Shown piece after piece: positions 43,664-51,729 of a stretch of DNA of 64,000 nt (position 1 is the first letter of the stretch; every line of letters starts with the position of its first letter). Below the pieces are notes generated by a model. That model did not search any database, was not told the origin of the DNA, and was given only the letters and a program-made list of their open reading frames with translations. This DNA is from an uncultured Lachnospiraceae bacterium (lineage in GTDB: Bacteria > Bacillota > Clostridia > Lachnospirales > Lachnospiraceae). The stretch covers positions 1 through 64,000 of the forward strand of contig ONKG01000002.1 in NCBI GenBank assembly GCA_900318375.1. The letters run 5' to 3'. The position numbers and the translations under genes are program-made.

Positions 43664-45081
43664 CCACACAGGAAATAGTAGCAAAGCTCTGGAACCTTTG
43701 TAACGTTCTCAGAGATGACGGAATCACATATCATCAATATGTAACGGAATTGACCTATATTCTTTTCTTGAAGATGGCAAAAGAGACAGGGGCAGAGGAA
43801 CAGATCCCTTCTGAATATCGTTGGGATGTACTGACTTCCAAGAGCGGCATCGAATTAAAAAAATATTATAAAAATCTGCTGACAGATCTGGGGGATAATT
43901 CCAAGGGACGTGTCCGTGAAATATATCAGGGAGCTGCAACCAATATTGACGAGCCGAAAAACCTTGAGAAGATCATAACTACGATTGACGGTTTGGACTG
44001 GTTCTCGGCGCGTGAAGAAGGTCTGGGCAATCTTTACGAAGGCCTTCTGGAGAAAAACGCGAATGAGAAGAAATCCGGTGCTGGACAGTACTTTACACCG
44101 CGTGTCCTGATTGATGTGATGACGCGCTTGATGAAGCCTCAGCCGGGCGAAAGGTGTAACGATCCCGCCAGCGGAACGTTTGGCTTCATGATTGCCGCCA
44201 GTCAGTATATCAAAGACCGCACAGACGATTTCTTCGATCTGGATGCCGATACAGCAGACTTTGAGCGCGGCGACGCTTTTACAGGCTGTGAACTGGTTCA
44301 TGACACACATCGTCTCGCATTAATGAATGCTATGCTCCATGATATGGGTGGTCAAATCATTCTGGGTGATACTCTCTCCAATCAGGGCAAGGACATGAAG
44401 GGCTATGACCTTGTTCTCACGAATCCACCTTTCGGCACTAAGAAGGGCGGTGAGCGTGCCACTCGTGATGACTTTACATATCCTACAAGCAATAAGCAGC
44501 TCAACTTCCTTCAGCACATTTACCGGAGTCTGAAGGCTGATGGAAAAGCGCGTGCTGCCGTAGTCCTGCCGGATAACGTTCTGTTCGCTGACGGAGACGG
44601 TGAAAAGATCCGTGTTGACTTGATGGATAAGTGCGACCTGCATACCGTTTTGAGACTCCCTACAGGCATTTTCTATGCTCAGGGTGTCAAGACCAATGTA
44701 CTGTTCTTTACGCGTGGCAAGACTGATAAAGGCAACACGAAGGAAGTATGGTTTTATGACCTGCGTACAAACATGCCCTCTTTCGGCAAGACCAATCCTC
44801 TGAAAAAGGAACACTTCACAGACTTTGAAGCCGCGTATGAAGCTGAAGATCGCCATGCAGTACAGGATGAGCGATGGAGTGTCTTTACCCGTGAACAGAT
44901 CGCAGAGAAGGGCAACAGCCTTGATCTCGGTCTGATCCGTGATGATTCCATCGTGGACTATGAGGATCTTCCTGATCCGATTGAGAGCGGTGAAGAGGCA
45001 ATCGCACAGCTTGAAGAGGCAGTGGATCTCTTGATGAGCGTTGTCAAGGAGCTTAAGTCCCTCCAGAATACGGAGGTGTGA
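43660..45081 (+). CDS. hsdM: Type I restriction-modification, M subunit (N6-adenine methyltransferase)
   Basis: A 473-residue HsdM. An N-terminal HsdM_N domain (about 1-130) precedes the methyltransferase core: SAM motif DPASGTFGFMIAA (about 167-179) and catalytic LTNPPFG (about 250-256, NPPF). The start is GTG at 43660, overlapping the hsdR stop (GTGA), with GGAGG eight bases upstream, so translation is probably coupled. Together with HsdS it methylates adenine in the recognition site. Confidence 0.95.
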   Translation: MTTQEIVAKLWNLCNVLRDDGITYHQYVTELTYILFLKMAKETGAEEQIPSEYRWDVLTSKSGIELKKYYKNLLTDLGDNSKGRVREIYQGAATNIDEPKNLEKIITTIDGLDWFSAREEGLGNLYEGLLEKNANEKKSGAGQYFTPRVLIDVMTRLMKPQPGERCNDPASGTFGFMIAASQYIKDRTDDFFDLDADTADFERGDAFTGCELVHDTHRLALMNAMLHDMGGQIILGDTLSNQGKDMKGYDLVLTNPPFGTKKGGERATRDDFTYPTSNKQLNFLQHIYRSLKADGKARAAVVLPDNVLFADGDGEKIRVDLMDKCDLHTVLRLPTGIFYAQGVKTNVLFFTRGKTDKGNTKEVWFYDLRTNMPSFGKTNPLKKEHFTDFEAAYEAEDRHAVQDERWSVFTREQIAEKGNSLDLGLIRDDSIVDYEDLPDPIESGEEAIAQLEEAVDLLMSVVKELKSLQNTEV

Positions 45082-45083
45082 TT

Positions 45084-46445
45084 ATGGCAAGGACGGTGAA
45101 AAAGAAGAAAGAACTGACACTTGAAGAGAAACTGGCAGAGGCATTAGTGCCCTTAGAAGAGCAGCCATATCTGGTGCCAGAGAACTGGTGTTGGGTAAAA
45201 TGGGGCGATACTGGAGAATTTGTTGCAGGAAGTGGATTCAAAAATGAATATCAAGGTTTTACTGAATACGAAATACCGTTCTATAAAGTTGGAAGTTTAA
45301 AGCATTCAGATGCAAATGGATTCATATATGATAATTCAAATACTATAAATGATGATATTCGTTCAAAACTAAAAGCTTCCTTAATTCCTCCACATTCTAT
45401 ACTGTTTGCTAAAATTGGCGAAGCGATTCGATTGAATCGCCGAAGTATTAATGAAATAGCTTGTTGCATCGACAATAATATGATGGCTTTTATTCCCAAT
45501 TGTTCGATGCGATATGCTTTCTATTGGAGTTGTGGGGTCGATTTATACAAATACACAAATGCAACTACTGTGCCGGCTATTAGGAAAAGCGACCTTGAAA
45601 TGATTCCATTTCCACTCCCGCCTCTCCCGGAGCAACAGCGCATCGTAGACCGCATCGAGAGCCTATTTGCCAAACTGGATGAAGCCAAGGAAAAGGCACA
45701 GGCTGTCGTGGATAGATTTGAGGATCGCAAGGCCGCGATTCTGCATAAGGCGTTTACGGGGGAGTTGACAGCAGGGTGGAGGAAAGAGCATGGTCATACT
45801 CTTTCAGAATGGACTTCTAGAAGAGTTTTTGATGTAGGCGAAATCATTACTGGATGTACGCCAAGCACGAAGAATCCTGAATACTATAACGGCTCAATTC
45901 CATTTATTAAACCCACTGAACTCAATCAGGGAAGAAATGTTGCTGTATCAGCAGAAACCGTTACCGAGAAGGGGAGAGCTGTATCAAGACCAATTCGCGC
46001 AGGATCGACATGTATATGCTGTATTGGTGCAACAATTAGTAAATGCGGCCTAGTTTCTGTTGACTGTGTAACAAATCAACAGATCAACACAATTGTTCCT
46101 TATGATTTCATGGATGATGTGTTTGTGTATTATTATTGTTGTAGTAGTAAGTTCAAAAATGAGCTTATTGCAAATTCATCTGCAACAACATTGCCAATAA
46201 TCAATAAAAAAAAGACCTCTGACCTTCAATTTATTGTTCCACCGAAAGAAGAACAGCATCTAATAGCAAGTATTCTTGATTCTCTGTTTGAAAAAGAACA
46301 ACAAGCTAAAGAAGCTGCAGAACAGGTCATCTCCCAGATCGACACAATGAAGAAGTCCATCCTTGCACGCGCTTTCCGGGGTGAACTGGGTACAAATGAT
46401 CCAGCGGATGAAAATGCAGAGGAATTGCTGAAGCAAACACTATAA
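45084..46445 (+). CDS. hsdS: Type I restriction-modification, S subunit
   Basis: A 453-residue HsdS, which recognises the DNA target. Two target recognition domains (about 15-175 and 245-390) are each followed by a conserved helical region: PLPPLPEQQRIVDRIESLFAKLDEAKEKAQ in the middle and LDSLFEKEQQAKEAAEQVISQIDTMKKSILARAFRGELG at the end. The recognition sequence cannot be read from the protein. The start ATG at 45084 follows GGAGG, three bases after the hsdM stop. TRD coding DNA is more AT-rich than the flanks, as usual for a shuffled region. Confidence 0.94.
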   Translation: MARTVKKKKELTLEEKLAEALVPLEEQPYLVPENWCWVKWGDTGEFVAGSGFKNEYQGFTEYEIPFYKVGSLKHSDANGFIYDNSNTINDDIRSKLKASLIPPHSILFAKIGEAIRLNRRSINEIACCIDNNMMAFIPNCSMRYAFYWSCGVDLYKYTNATTVPAIRKSDLEMIPFPLPPLPEQQRIVDRIESLFAKLDEAKEKAQAVVDRFEDRKAAILHKAFTGELTAGWRKEHGHTLSEWTSRRVFDVGEIITGCTPSTKNPEYYNGSIPFIKPTELNQGRNVAVSAETVTEKGRAVSRPIRAGSTCICCIGATISKCGLVSVDCVTNQQINTIVPYDFMDDVFVYYYCCSSKFKNELIANSSATTLPIINKKKTSDLQFIVPPKEEQHLIASILDSLFEKEQQAKEAAEQVISQIDTMKKSILARAFRGELGTNDPADENAEELLKQTL

Positions 46446-46455
46446 GGATATTTTT

Positions 46456-46899
46456 ATGAAAACTATTGCACTAAGGTTCACAGATAAGTTTGCTCCATCA
46501 GCAGGAACAATAAAAGCACATGAAGATATTATAAAAACCAAGGGATATGTCTGGTACGGAAAAATGGGTAACAGGATTTCTAAGTCCATTGCTGAGGAAA
46601 TCATAAAGAACGAGTCCCCTCGGTTTTTGTTAATTCATAGCGGAGCACAAGATAGATATTGGATGTATTTCAAAGAAATAGGTTTTGAAACACCATCTTT
46701 TGAGGATTTTCCAACATACTATCATACTATTTCTGACCGCTTTAAGACTTGGTTCAAAATTAGTGATATAAGAAAAGCCGAGAAAAATGTCATGTCAAAT
46801 TGTAGAGTTATATCTTCTGGAGCTTTGCTTTCGAATGCTTCAAGACATAGTATGAGTCCGTATTTTATAATTGAATACACTCCCGATAACATGGAATGA
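46456..46899 (+). CDS. Unknown protein beside hsdS
   Basis: A 147-residue soluble protein, 10 bases after hsdS, with AAGGA before the ATG. It starts MKTIALRFTDKFAPSAGTIK and has alternating beta strands, with a GYVWYGKMG turn near 31-39 and RFLLIHSGAQDRYWMYF near 57-73. It ends with SPYFIIEY. I recognise no family. The pattern of small aromatic turns resembles PUA/EVE-type domains that read modified bases, but this is only an impression. Its DNA is AT-rich compared with hsdR and hsdM, like the target recognition domains, and it is followed by a duplicate of the hsdS tail, suggesting arrival by recombination. Confidence 0.6.
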   Translation: MKTIALRFTDKFAPSAGTIKAHEDIIKTKGYVWYGKMGNRISKSIAEEIIKNESPRFLLIHSGAQDRYWMYFKEIGFETPSFEDFPTYYHTISDRFKTWFKISDIRKAEKNVMSNCRVISSGALLSNASRHSMSPYFIIEYTPDNME

Positions 46900-46904
46900 G
46901 ACCT

Positions 46905-46994
46905 ATTATTCTCGCCCGTGCTTTCCGGGGAGAACTGGGCACGAATGATCCAGCTGATGAGAGTGCTGTAGAGTTGTTGAAGAGGATTCTGTGA
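46905..46994 (+). pseudogene. Duplicate 3' end of hsdS
   Basis: A frame of 30 codons reading IILARAFRGELGTNDPADES and on to ELLKRIL and a stop. It closely matches the last 28 residues of HsdS (ILARAFRGELGTNDPADENA to LLKQTL). It has no start codon. It marks an earlier hsdS end, or the edge of an inserted cassette. Confidence 0.9.
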
Positions 46995-47355
46995 TGGCTG
47001 CGTTGTCCACACGACGGCCTGTGATTTAACGCACCGGGCAGAGGTCGTGAAGCAGGACCCCATAAATTGCCTATCAATACAGTATGTTTTATAAATTAAT
47101 ATTAGTATTTAGAAAATTGCAGACGGAGTGTAATATTTCCCAAAATATAATGCTTTTCTCGAATACGATGTAATTGTCTGAAAGTTCTGAAATTATATTA
47201 ATACTTAGACTTCTGAATTTCAAAAAAAGCAAGTGTTTAGTACGCTAATTATCTCCATCCCGGATCAACCTTCGGATAGAAAAACGACCAGACATCTGTC
47301 AAAAGGATCTTACTTCCATGACAGATATTTGGTCGTTTTTAATTCCTTACATTTA
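46995..47355. other. Intergenic region after the restriction system
   Basis: Mostly AT-rich with no supported gene. The last 60 bases hold the terminator of the convergent membrane protein gene (47280-47341). Confidence 0.5.
47280..47341 (-). terminator. Terminator of the recombinase and membrane protein unit
   Basis: AAAAACGACCAGACATCTGTC (47280-47300) pairs with its near-perfect complement (47320-47340). On the minus strand the A/T flanks give a T tract on the exit side. Confidence 0.8.
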
Positions 47356-48072
47356 CTATTCATCGAACAGTTTGCAACTTGACTTACAATCAGGATATGG
47401 TCCCCCGCAAGTTCTACATGCAGCAGGAATTTTTTTAGGTTCTCGATGATTATGATGCGTTTTTGAATCCTGCGGTGATTCATATGGCAATTCAAACGAT
47501 TCCATAATTCTATCTGAGATTATATTGAGAATCCATGAAATAATGTTCAGAAGGACATATACTCCAATTGCAGCGAAAATAACCAAGAATCTTTCTGAAG
47601 TAGATTTACTTTGAAAAGAGTCCGTTATTGCATTAGGAGACTGATTCAAAATGTAGTATGACCCAAATACAACAATCCCCCACCATGTAATCATTTCAAT
47701 TATTCGGAACACTGACAATGCAATATCATGAAAAATCATTTTCCATGAGCCATATTCCTTGAAATATAAGAAATGTCTTAAATCAAATCCTTTATAAGGC
47801 ACCCACAAATCCGCTTGAAGTTCCATTGCAATAGTCACAATAATCGGGAATCTATATACAAATATACAATCCATATTAGTGATTAAGAATAAAACCGGAA
47901 AGAGTATTACCGATAAGAGGAGGTATATACATACTATTGATAGTGGCATTTGTCGTAGTAAAGCAATCGATAAAATATCTTGAATGCTCACCTTAAAACC
48001 TATTGTCAAAATAATCAAAAAACAAATGCCCCAAAACGATAGAACCTTAATGGTATGTAGTATTCTTGTCAT
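47356..48072 (-). CDS. Unknown membrane protein with Cys-rich C-terminus
   Basis: A 238-residue protein with about five membrane segments (for example FWGICFLIILTIGF, SIVCIYLLLSVILFPVLFLI, WGIVVFGSYYIL and LVIFAAIGVYVLLNIISWIL). It ends in a soluble tail with CRTCGGPYPDCKSSC, which could bind a metal or form disulfides. I do not recognise it. It lies 50 bases downstream of the recombinase gene on the same strand, so they probably share a transcript. The ATG at 48072 has AAAGGA upstream; an ATG at 48090 has none. Confidence 0.6.
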   Translation of the reverse strand: MTRILHTIKVLSFWGICFLIILTIGFKVSIQDILSIALLRQMPLSIVCIYLLLSVILFPVLFLITNMDCIFVYRFPIIVTIAMELQADLWVPYKGFDLRHFLYFKEYGSWKMIFHDIALSVFRIIEMITWWGIVVFGSYYILNQSPNAITDSFQSKSTSERFLVIFAAIGVYVLLNIISWILNIISDRIMESFELPYESPQDSKTHHNHREPKKIPAACRTCGGPYPDCKSSCKLFDE

Positions 48073-48122
48073 TTGGAAATGTCCTTTCATATGTTTTTCA
48101 AATATCAGCTAAGTTTTAGTAA

Positions 48123-48893
48123 TCAATATTTTTGCTTTTTCAGTGTTTTCATTATCTGCTCAATACTTAAATTCGAATTTCTGGCATGTATTTCCTCTGC
48201 AATCATTTGCATTTTGATTTGCTTCTTGTACTTCAACAATGTTGGCTCTGAAATCCCACAGAGTTTCTGTAATTCCTTGTTGCTCAGGTTACCACCGAAG
48301 GTTTTACTGTGCTTCTTGATAATATCAATTGCAGAAGCTGCTTTTTTGACATTGTATTCCTTACCCTTGTTTGCGGTCCCGCCAACCAATTTACCGTTCA
48401 GACGCGCTGTCTCGATGCCCTCTCTGGTTCTCTGATGAAGGTCAGCAACTTCTTTTTCAGCTTGGTCAAATGCGATCCTGATTTGCTTCTTAGCAAGTTT
48501 CCTAAAATAGTTATTGATGCCAATAAATATTTCATCCTCGTCCTGTCCTGTCAGTTCGATTTTATCTTTCAGCTTGTCTGCATATGTATCAGTGTTAATA
48601 TATGCTTCTTTCAGGAATACAAGATTGATACCCCTGTCATATAGATCAAAGTACAGGTCGATGCCTTCTTCTGCATTGCGGCTCATTCTGGATACTGAAT
48701 CGAATACTATGGTATCTCCTACCTTTACCCTGTCCAATATCTTTTGCAGTTCAGCGCGTCCCTGATATTTTGTACCTGTATAGACTTCTTTTCTAATATC
48801 TGCATCTGGATAACTGGCAAGAATATTCCTGACCTGCCGATCGATGCTCTGCTTGGCTGTACTTATACGACAATATCCAAATGTCTTACACAT
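48123..48893 (-). CDS. Serine recombinase (resolvase/invertase family)
   Basis: A 256-residue site-specific recombinase. The N-terminal catalytic domain has FGYCRISTAKQSIDRQ, with the nucleophile Ser near residue 11, and DSVSRMSRNAEEG near 65. A C-terminal region with SNKELQKLCGISEPTLLKYKKQIK is a helix-turn-helix DNA-binding domain. This is the resolvase/Hin-type layout, shorter than large serine integrases. It could invert or resolve DNA in the island. Its start lies next to a region with several hairpins and repeats (48894-49277) that may include its target site. Confidence 0.9.
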   Translation of the reverse strand: MCKTFGYCRISTAKQSIDRQVRNILASYPDADIRKEVYTGTKYQGRAELQKILDRVKVGDTIVFDSVSRMSRNAEEGIDLYFDLYDRGINLVFLKEAYINTDTYADKLKDKIELTGQDEDEIFIGINNYFRKLAKKQIRIAFDQAEKEVADLHQRTREGIETARLNGKLVGGTANKGKEYNVKKAASAIDIIKKHSKTFGGNLSNKELQKLCGISEPTLLKYKKQIKMQMIAEEIHARNSNLSIEQIMKTLKKQKY

Positions 48894-48956
48894 GGTAAGC
48901 CCTCCAAAAAAACATAAATAATTAACGTTCGTTATATTTTGTGGTATAATTATAGG

Positions 48957-49091
48957 CCTGTACTCTTAGTAAGTCAATAAATTTTTATGTTTTTGATGCA
49001 ACGTTATTATTTGTGGTATATATTGCGCTTGCGCGCGATGGTGTTTGGCATTTCATTTCCGCTGACGCGGAATGAAATGCCCCGTTTTTTT
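48957..49091 (+). ncRNA. Possible small RNA between two divergent genes
   Basis: A promoter TTAACG (48922-48927), 17-base spacer, TATAAT (48945-48950) points right. About 90 bases later an intrinsic terminator (hairpin 49047-49082 plus TTTTTTT) follows. So a transcript of roughly 135 nt is predicted, without an open frame. This rests on sequence alone; no family is recognised. Confidence 0.3.
49047..49091 (+). terminator. Hairpin with T tract
   Basis: A 15-bp stem with one bulged T and a TGA loop, built from GGCATTTCATTTCCGC and its partner, followed by CCGTTTTTTT. Confidence 0.8.
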
Positions 49092-49173
49092 CGCAGTTCG
49101 TTTGCTTTTCATTTTTTGTTCCTGACTGCTGACGCAGTCCGTCACAAAAAAGTGAGAAAGCAACAAACGTGCG
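49092..49173. repeat. Long imperfect hairpin
   Basis: Outer arms 49092-49119 and 49144-49173 pair imperfectly (CGCA...TTTGCTTT...TTTTTTGT). The tip is a perfect hairpin GACTGC-TGAC-GCAGTC (49124-49139). The tip shares GCTGACGC with the neighbouring hairpin. Confidence 0.6.
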
Positions 49174-49201
49174 AAAATAAACAAAATATCATTTCTTGAA
49201 A

Positions 49202-49258
49202 TTTGACAGTTTATCGGTTATTATAATAATAATTAATACATACAGATAAACTGTCAAA
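49202..49258 (+). promoter_or_regulatory. Palindromic promoter/operator of the 49278 gene
   Basis: Perfect 14-base arms TTTGACAGTTTATC (49202-49215) and GATAAACTGTCAAA (49245-49258) enclose 29 AT-rich bases. The left arm includes a consensus -35 TTGACA; TAATAA (49227-49232) fits a -10 at 18 bases. The right arm would lie at the transcript start, so a bound repressor would block transcription. Confidence 0.65.
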
Positions 49259-49277
49259 AATTTATTTGGGAGTAAAT

Positions 49278-50318
49278 ATGATGAAAAATCAAGATAATAT
49301 ACCTTCCATGGAAATCGTTCAAGAACGTGTCCATAAAGGTGATAAGATAAAAAACTATAAGGCCTTGTGTAAATTACTGGAGATTCGTGAACTCGGCGGG
49401 GAAGGTAAAGCCTATCAGGACGCATACCTACAAAGATGCTTCTCTTATATAAGAAAAGGGCACGCTTATATAATCACAGAGGTTTTTGATGAGGTGGAAC
49501 CGGTTGAAAAAGCATTGAGGTCTGATGCCGTTTATGAGCGCACAATTGAGATCATCCTTCTGGATTATTTGCGTTCCCGCCAGGACAAACCTTGTATCTA
49601 TACTAGCAAGGAATGGTTCTCCATATTGGGAATGGTGAATGACAGGTATACTTATGAGGCAAACAAAACCGGCATGGAACATGATGAAATCAAGACGCCC
49701 GTTATTCTCACGTTCGGATCAAAAGATGGCAATACTGCAGAGGAACTCAATAGTATTGCAGGTGCCAAGAACTATTTTGCATTCTTTTCTCGCACATCCA
49801 ACTATTTCGGGTCAAGGATAAAAAAAGTCTTCTCCAATCTCGAGAACAAAAGACACCTTTTCTCCTCGCGCAGAGTATACATGATTTATGATGGCAATGA
49901 TAGACGTGTTGCGGAGGGCCATGAACTGGAGCTTGTTAATGCAGCCTATCAAGAGGCAATGAATCTGGTTGGGATAAAAGAAGAGTATCAGATACATCAG
50001 CGATCACAAGAAGCTGTAAAGAGGTTCTACGGGTCAGTAAATGCTCATCTGAAAAAGAAGATGCACTTCCAGTATCAGAACGCTGGAGTTTATTCCACAA
50101 TAGAGATCGTTGGCAATGATCACAATCTGGATCGTCGATTCGAAGACATCAATGAGAATACCGTGCAGGAGGCTCGTCGTGAATTGAATCGAAAGTGTTA
50201 TGAATGGTGCAATACGAATGCGAAAACTTACTACAACAAGCTTTCAGAGGAGGACAGAAAGTGGTATAGCATCCGCGCACAGAAGGACATGGCAGATTAT
50301 TATATCCTGATCGAATGA
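49278..50318 (+). CDS. Unknown protein with putative N-terminal DNA-binding region
   Basis: A 346-residue soluble protein with no recognised family name. The N-terminal region (about 15-70) has the pattern KNYKALCKLLEIRELGGEGK, then QDAYLQRCFSYIRKGHAYIITEVFDE, seen at the start of many Firmicute mobile-element proteins and probably DNA-binding. The rest is helical, with a basic region near 165-195. GGGAG precedes the ATG at 49278; a second ATG follows at once. It is driven by the palindromic promoter and may regulate itself (inference). It stands alone, followed by a terminator. Confidence 0.6.
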   Translation: MMKNQDNIPSMEIVQERVHKGDKIKNYKALCKLLEIRELGGEGKAYQDAYLQRCFSYIRKGHAYIITEVFDEVEPVEKALRSDAVYERTIEIILLDYLRSRQDKPCIYTSKEWFSILGMVNDRYTYEANKTGMEHDEIKTPVILTFGSKDGNTAEELNSIAGAKNYFAFFSRTSNYFGSRIKKVFSNLENKRHLFSSRRVYMIYDGNDRRVAEGHELELVNAAYQEAMNLVGIKEEYQIHQRSQEAVKRFYGSVNAHLKKKMHFQYQNAGVYSTIEIVGNDHNLDRRFEDINENTVQEARRELNRKCYEWCNTNAKTYYNKLSEEDRKWYSIRAQKDMADYYILIE

Positions 50319-50755
50319 TTTATTCTCTCAGTAGAGACGCTTACGAAGGGCTTCTATCAAGTCTCCCGCGGCAGCGGGTGTTTCAGCCCAGCCGGGCTCC
50401 CTGATGGTAGCTCCCATTCTGACGAAAAATCAAGCGGGAAAATCGAGTATTATTTGATCCCTGGGGATGCATTGGTATACTTTACCATGCGAGGACTATA
50501 ATCAAAAATTAACTGCGAAAAACGCATTATTCAGAGCAAAAGAGGGTGCCTGTGACAGCACCCTCTTCTTGTCATCGCACACGAAAGAGAGTTAGGGCAC
50601 GACGACACAACACACTCATATATTGTATCGTTACTGGTCGGGTGTCCTCTCTTTATCACATTATTGCATAGGCGTGGTCAGATGAGCTGTATTCACATCT
50701 TCATAAACCACTCAAAATGCATTGCAATCGATTTTAATCGTCTATTCAGAGCGCA
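50319..50755. other. Intergenic region before the broken BspA-type gene
   Basis: 50541-50566 is a terminator. 50440-50530 resembles the LRR promoter area (a GGTATACT element near 50474). 50630-50755 is similar to the DNA downstream of the first BspA-type gene, showing the duplicated cassette extends past the coding sequence. No gene is supported. Confidence 0.5.
50541..50572 (+). terminator. Terminator of the 49278 gene
   Basis: AGAGGGTGC pairs with GCACCCTCT (50541-50566) with an 8-nt loop, followed by TCTTGTC. The T tract is weak. Confidence 0.65.
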
Positions 50756-50789
50756 TCACTGAATCCAGACACCGGAAGAGTTAAACTTA

Positions 50790-51170
50790 TAGGTCTTTCC
50801 TCCGATGGTCTGTGTTCCGGTTGCCATAGTGCCGTCTGATTTCATGTAATACCACTTGCCGCCGATTTTCTGCCAACCTGTTGTCATAACGCCGCTGGAG
50901 TTCATGTAATACCACTTGCCGCCGATCTGCTGCCAGCCGGTTGTCATAACGCCGCTGGAGTTCATGTAATACCACTTGCCGCCGATTTTCTGCCAGCCGG
51001 TTGTCATAACGCCGCTGGAGTTCATGTAATACCACTTGCCGCCGATTTTCTGCCAGCCGGTTGTCATAGTTCCGCTGGAATTCATGTAGTACCACTTACC
51101 GCCAATCTGCTGCCAGCCGGTTGCCATGGCTCCTGATGAAGTCATGTAATACCACTTACCTCCAGTCTGA
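50790..51170. repeat. 60-bp tandem repeats encoding cell-wall-binding units
   Basis: Six or more near-identical 60-bp units (for example the identical stretch ATGTAATACCACTTGCCGCC) encode GGKWYYMNSSGVMTTGWQKI. The homologous array in the first cassette (35760-36170) is more diverged. Confidence 0.9.
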
Positions 51171-51729
51171 ATCCATTTGTTCTTTGTGATTTTTCCATCC
51201 TTGTCCATCCAGTACCAAGTACTTCCGCTTTTCGCCCATCCATTGGCAAGCTTGGTGCCGTCTGATTTATAAAAGTACTGTACACCACCTTCTTCATACC
51301 ATCCGACAGGCAAAATAGTGAAAGTTAATATTTTTTCCCCAGAGTAGTTACCCTTACCAGCAATCGTCACAGTTGCTGTTCCTGCATTAATATTATTATC
51401 ATACAGTAATTCGTAATCAGTTCCTTCTATTAATAAATTTCCATTATATGTTACTGTTACTGCAGGTCTGATTTCTTTCCCAGTATAAGAAAAAGATGTA
51501 CCTGACAAGTTAAATAAAGCATCAACGCTAAAATAGTTATATATAATATGTCTAAAATGTATGCCTGTATTTATATTATCCCATTGATCTTTTGTTCCCC
51601 GGAAATATATGGTTATATCACCATGATATTCAAAGTCAAAATTCCAAGGGCTGATAACTGTCATGCTATCTGGAATTGTCATGCTCGCCAAGCTTGTGCA
51701 ACCGAAAAATGCACAATCCCCAAACGCTT

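Larger units (their letters stand above)
48894..49277. other. Structured divergent intergenic region
   Basis: The region between the recombinase (minus) and the unknown DNA-binding gene (plus) holds two promoter-like direct repeats (48924-48950, 49000-49022), a strong hairpin with T tract (49047-49091), a longer hairpin (49092-49173) and a palindromic promoter (49202-49258). No protein-coding frame is supported. See the separate entries. Confidence 0.7.
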
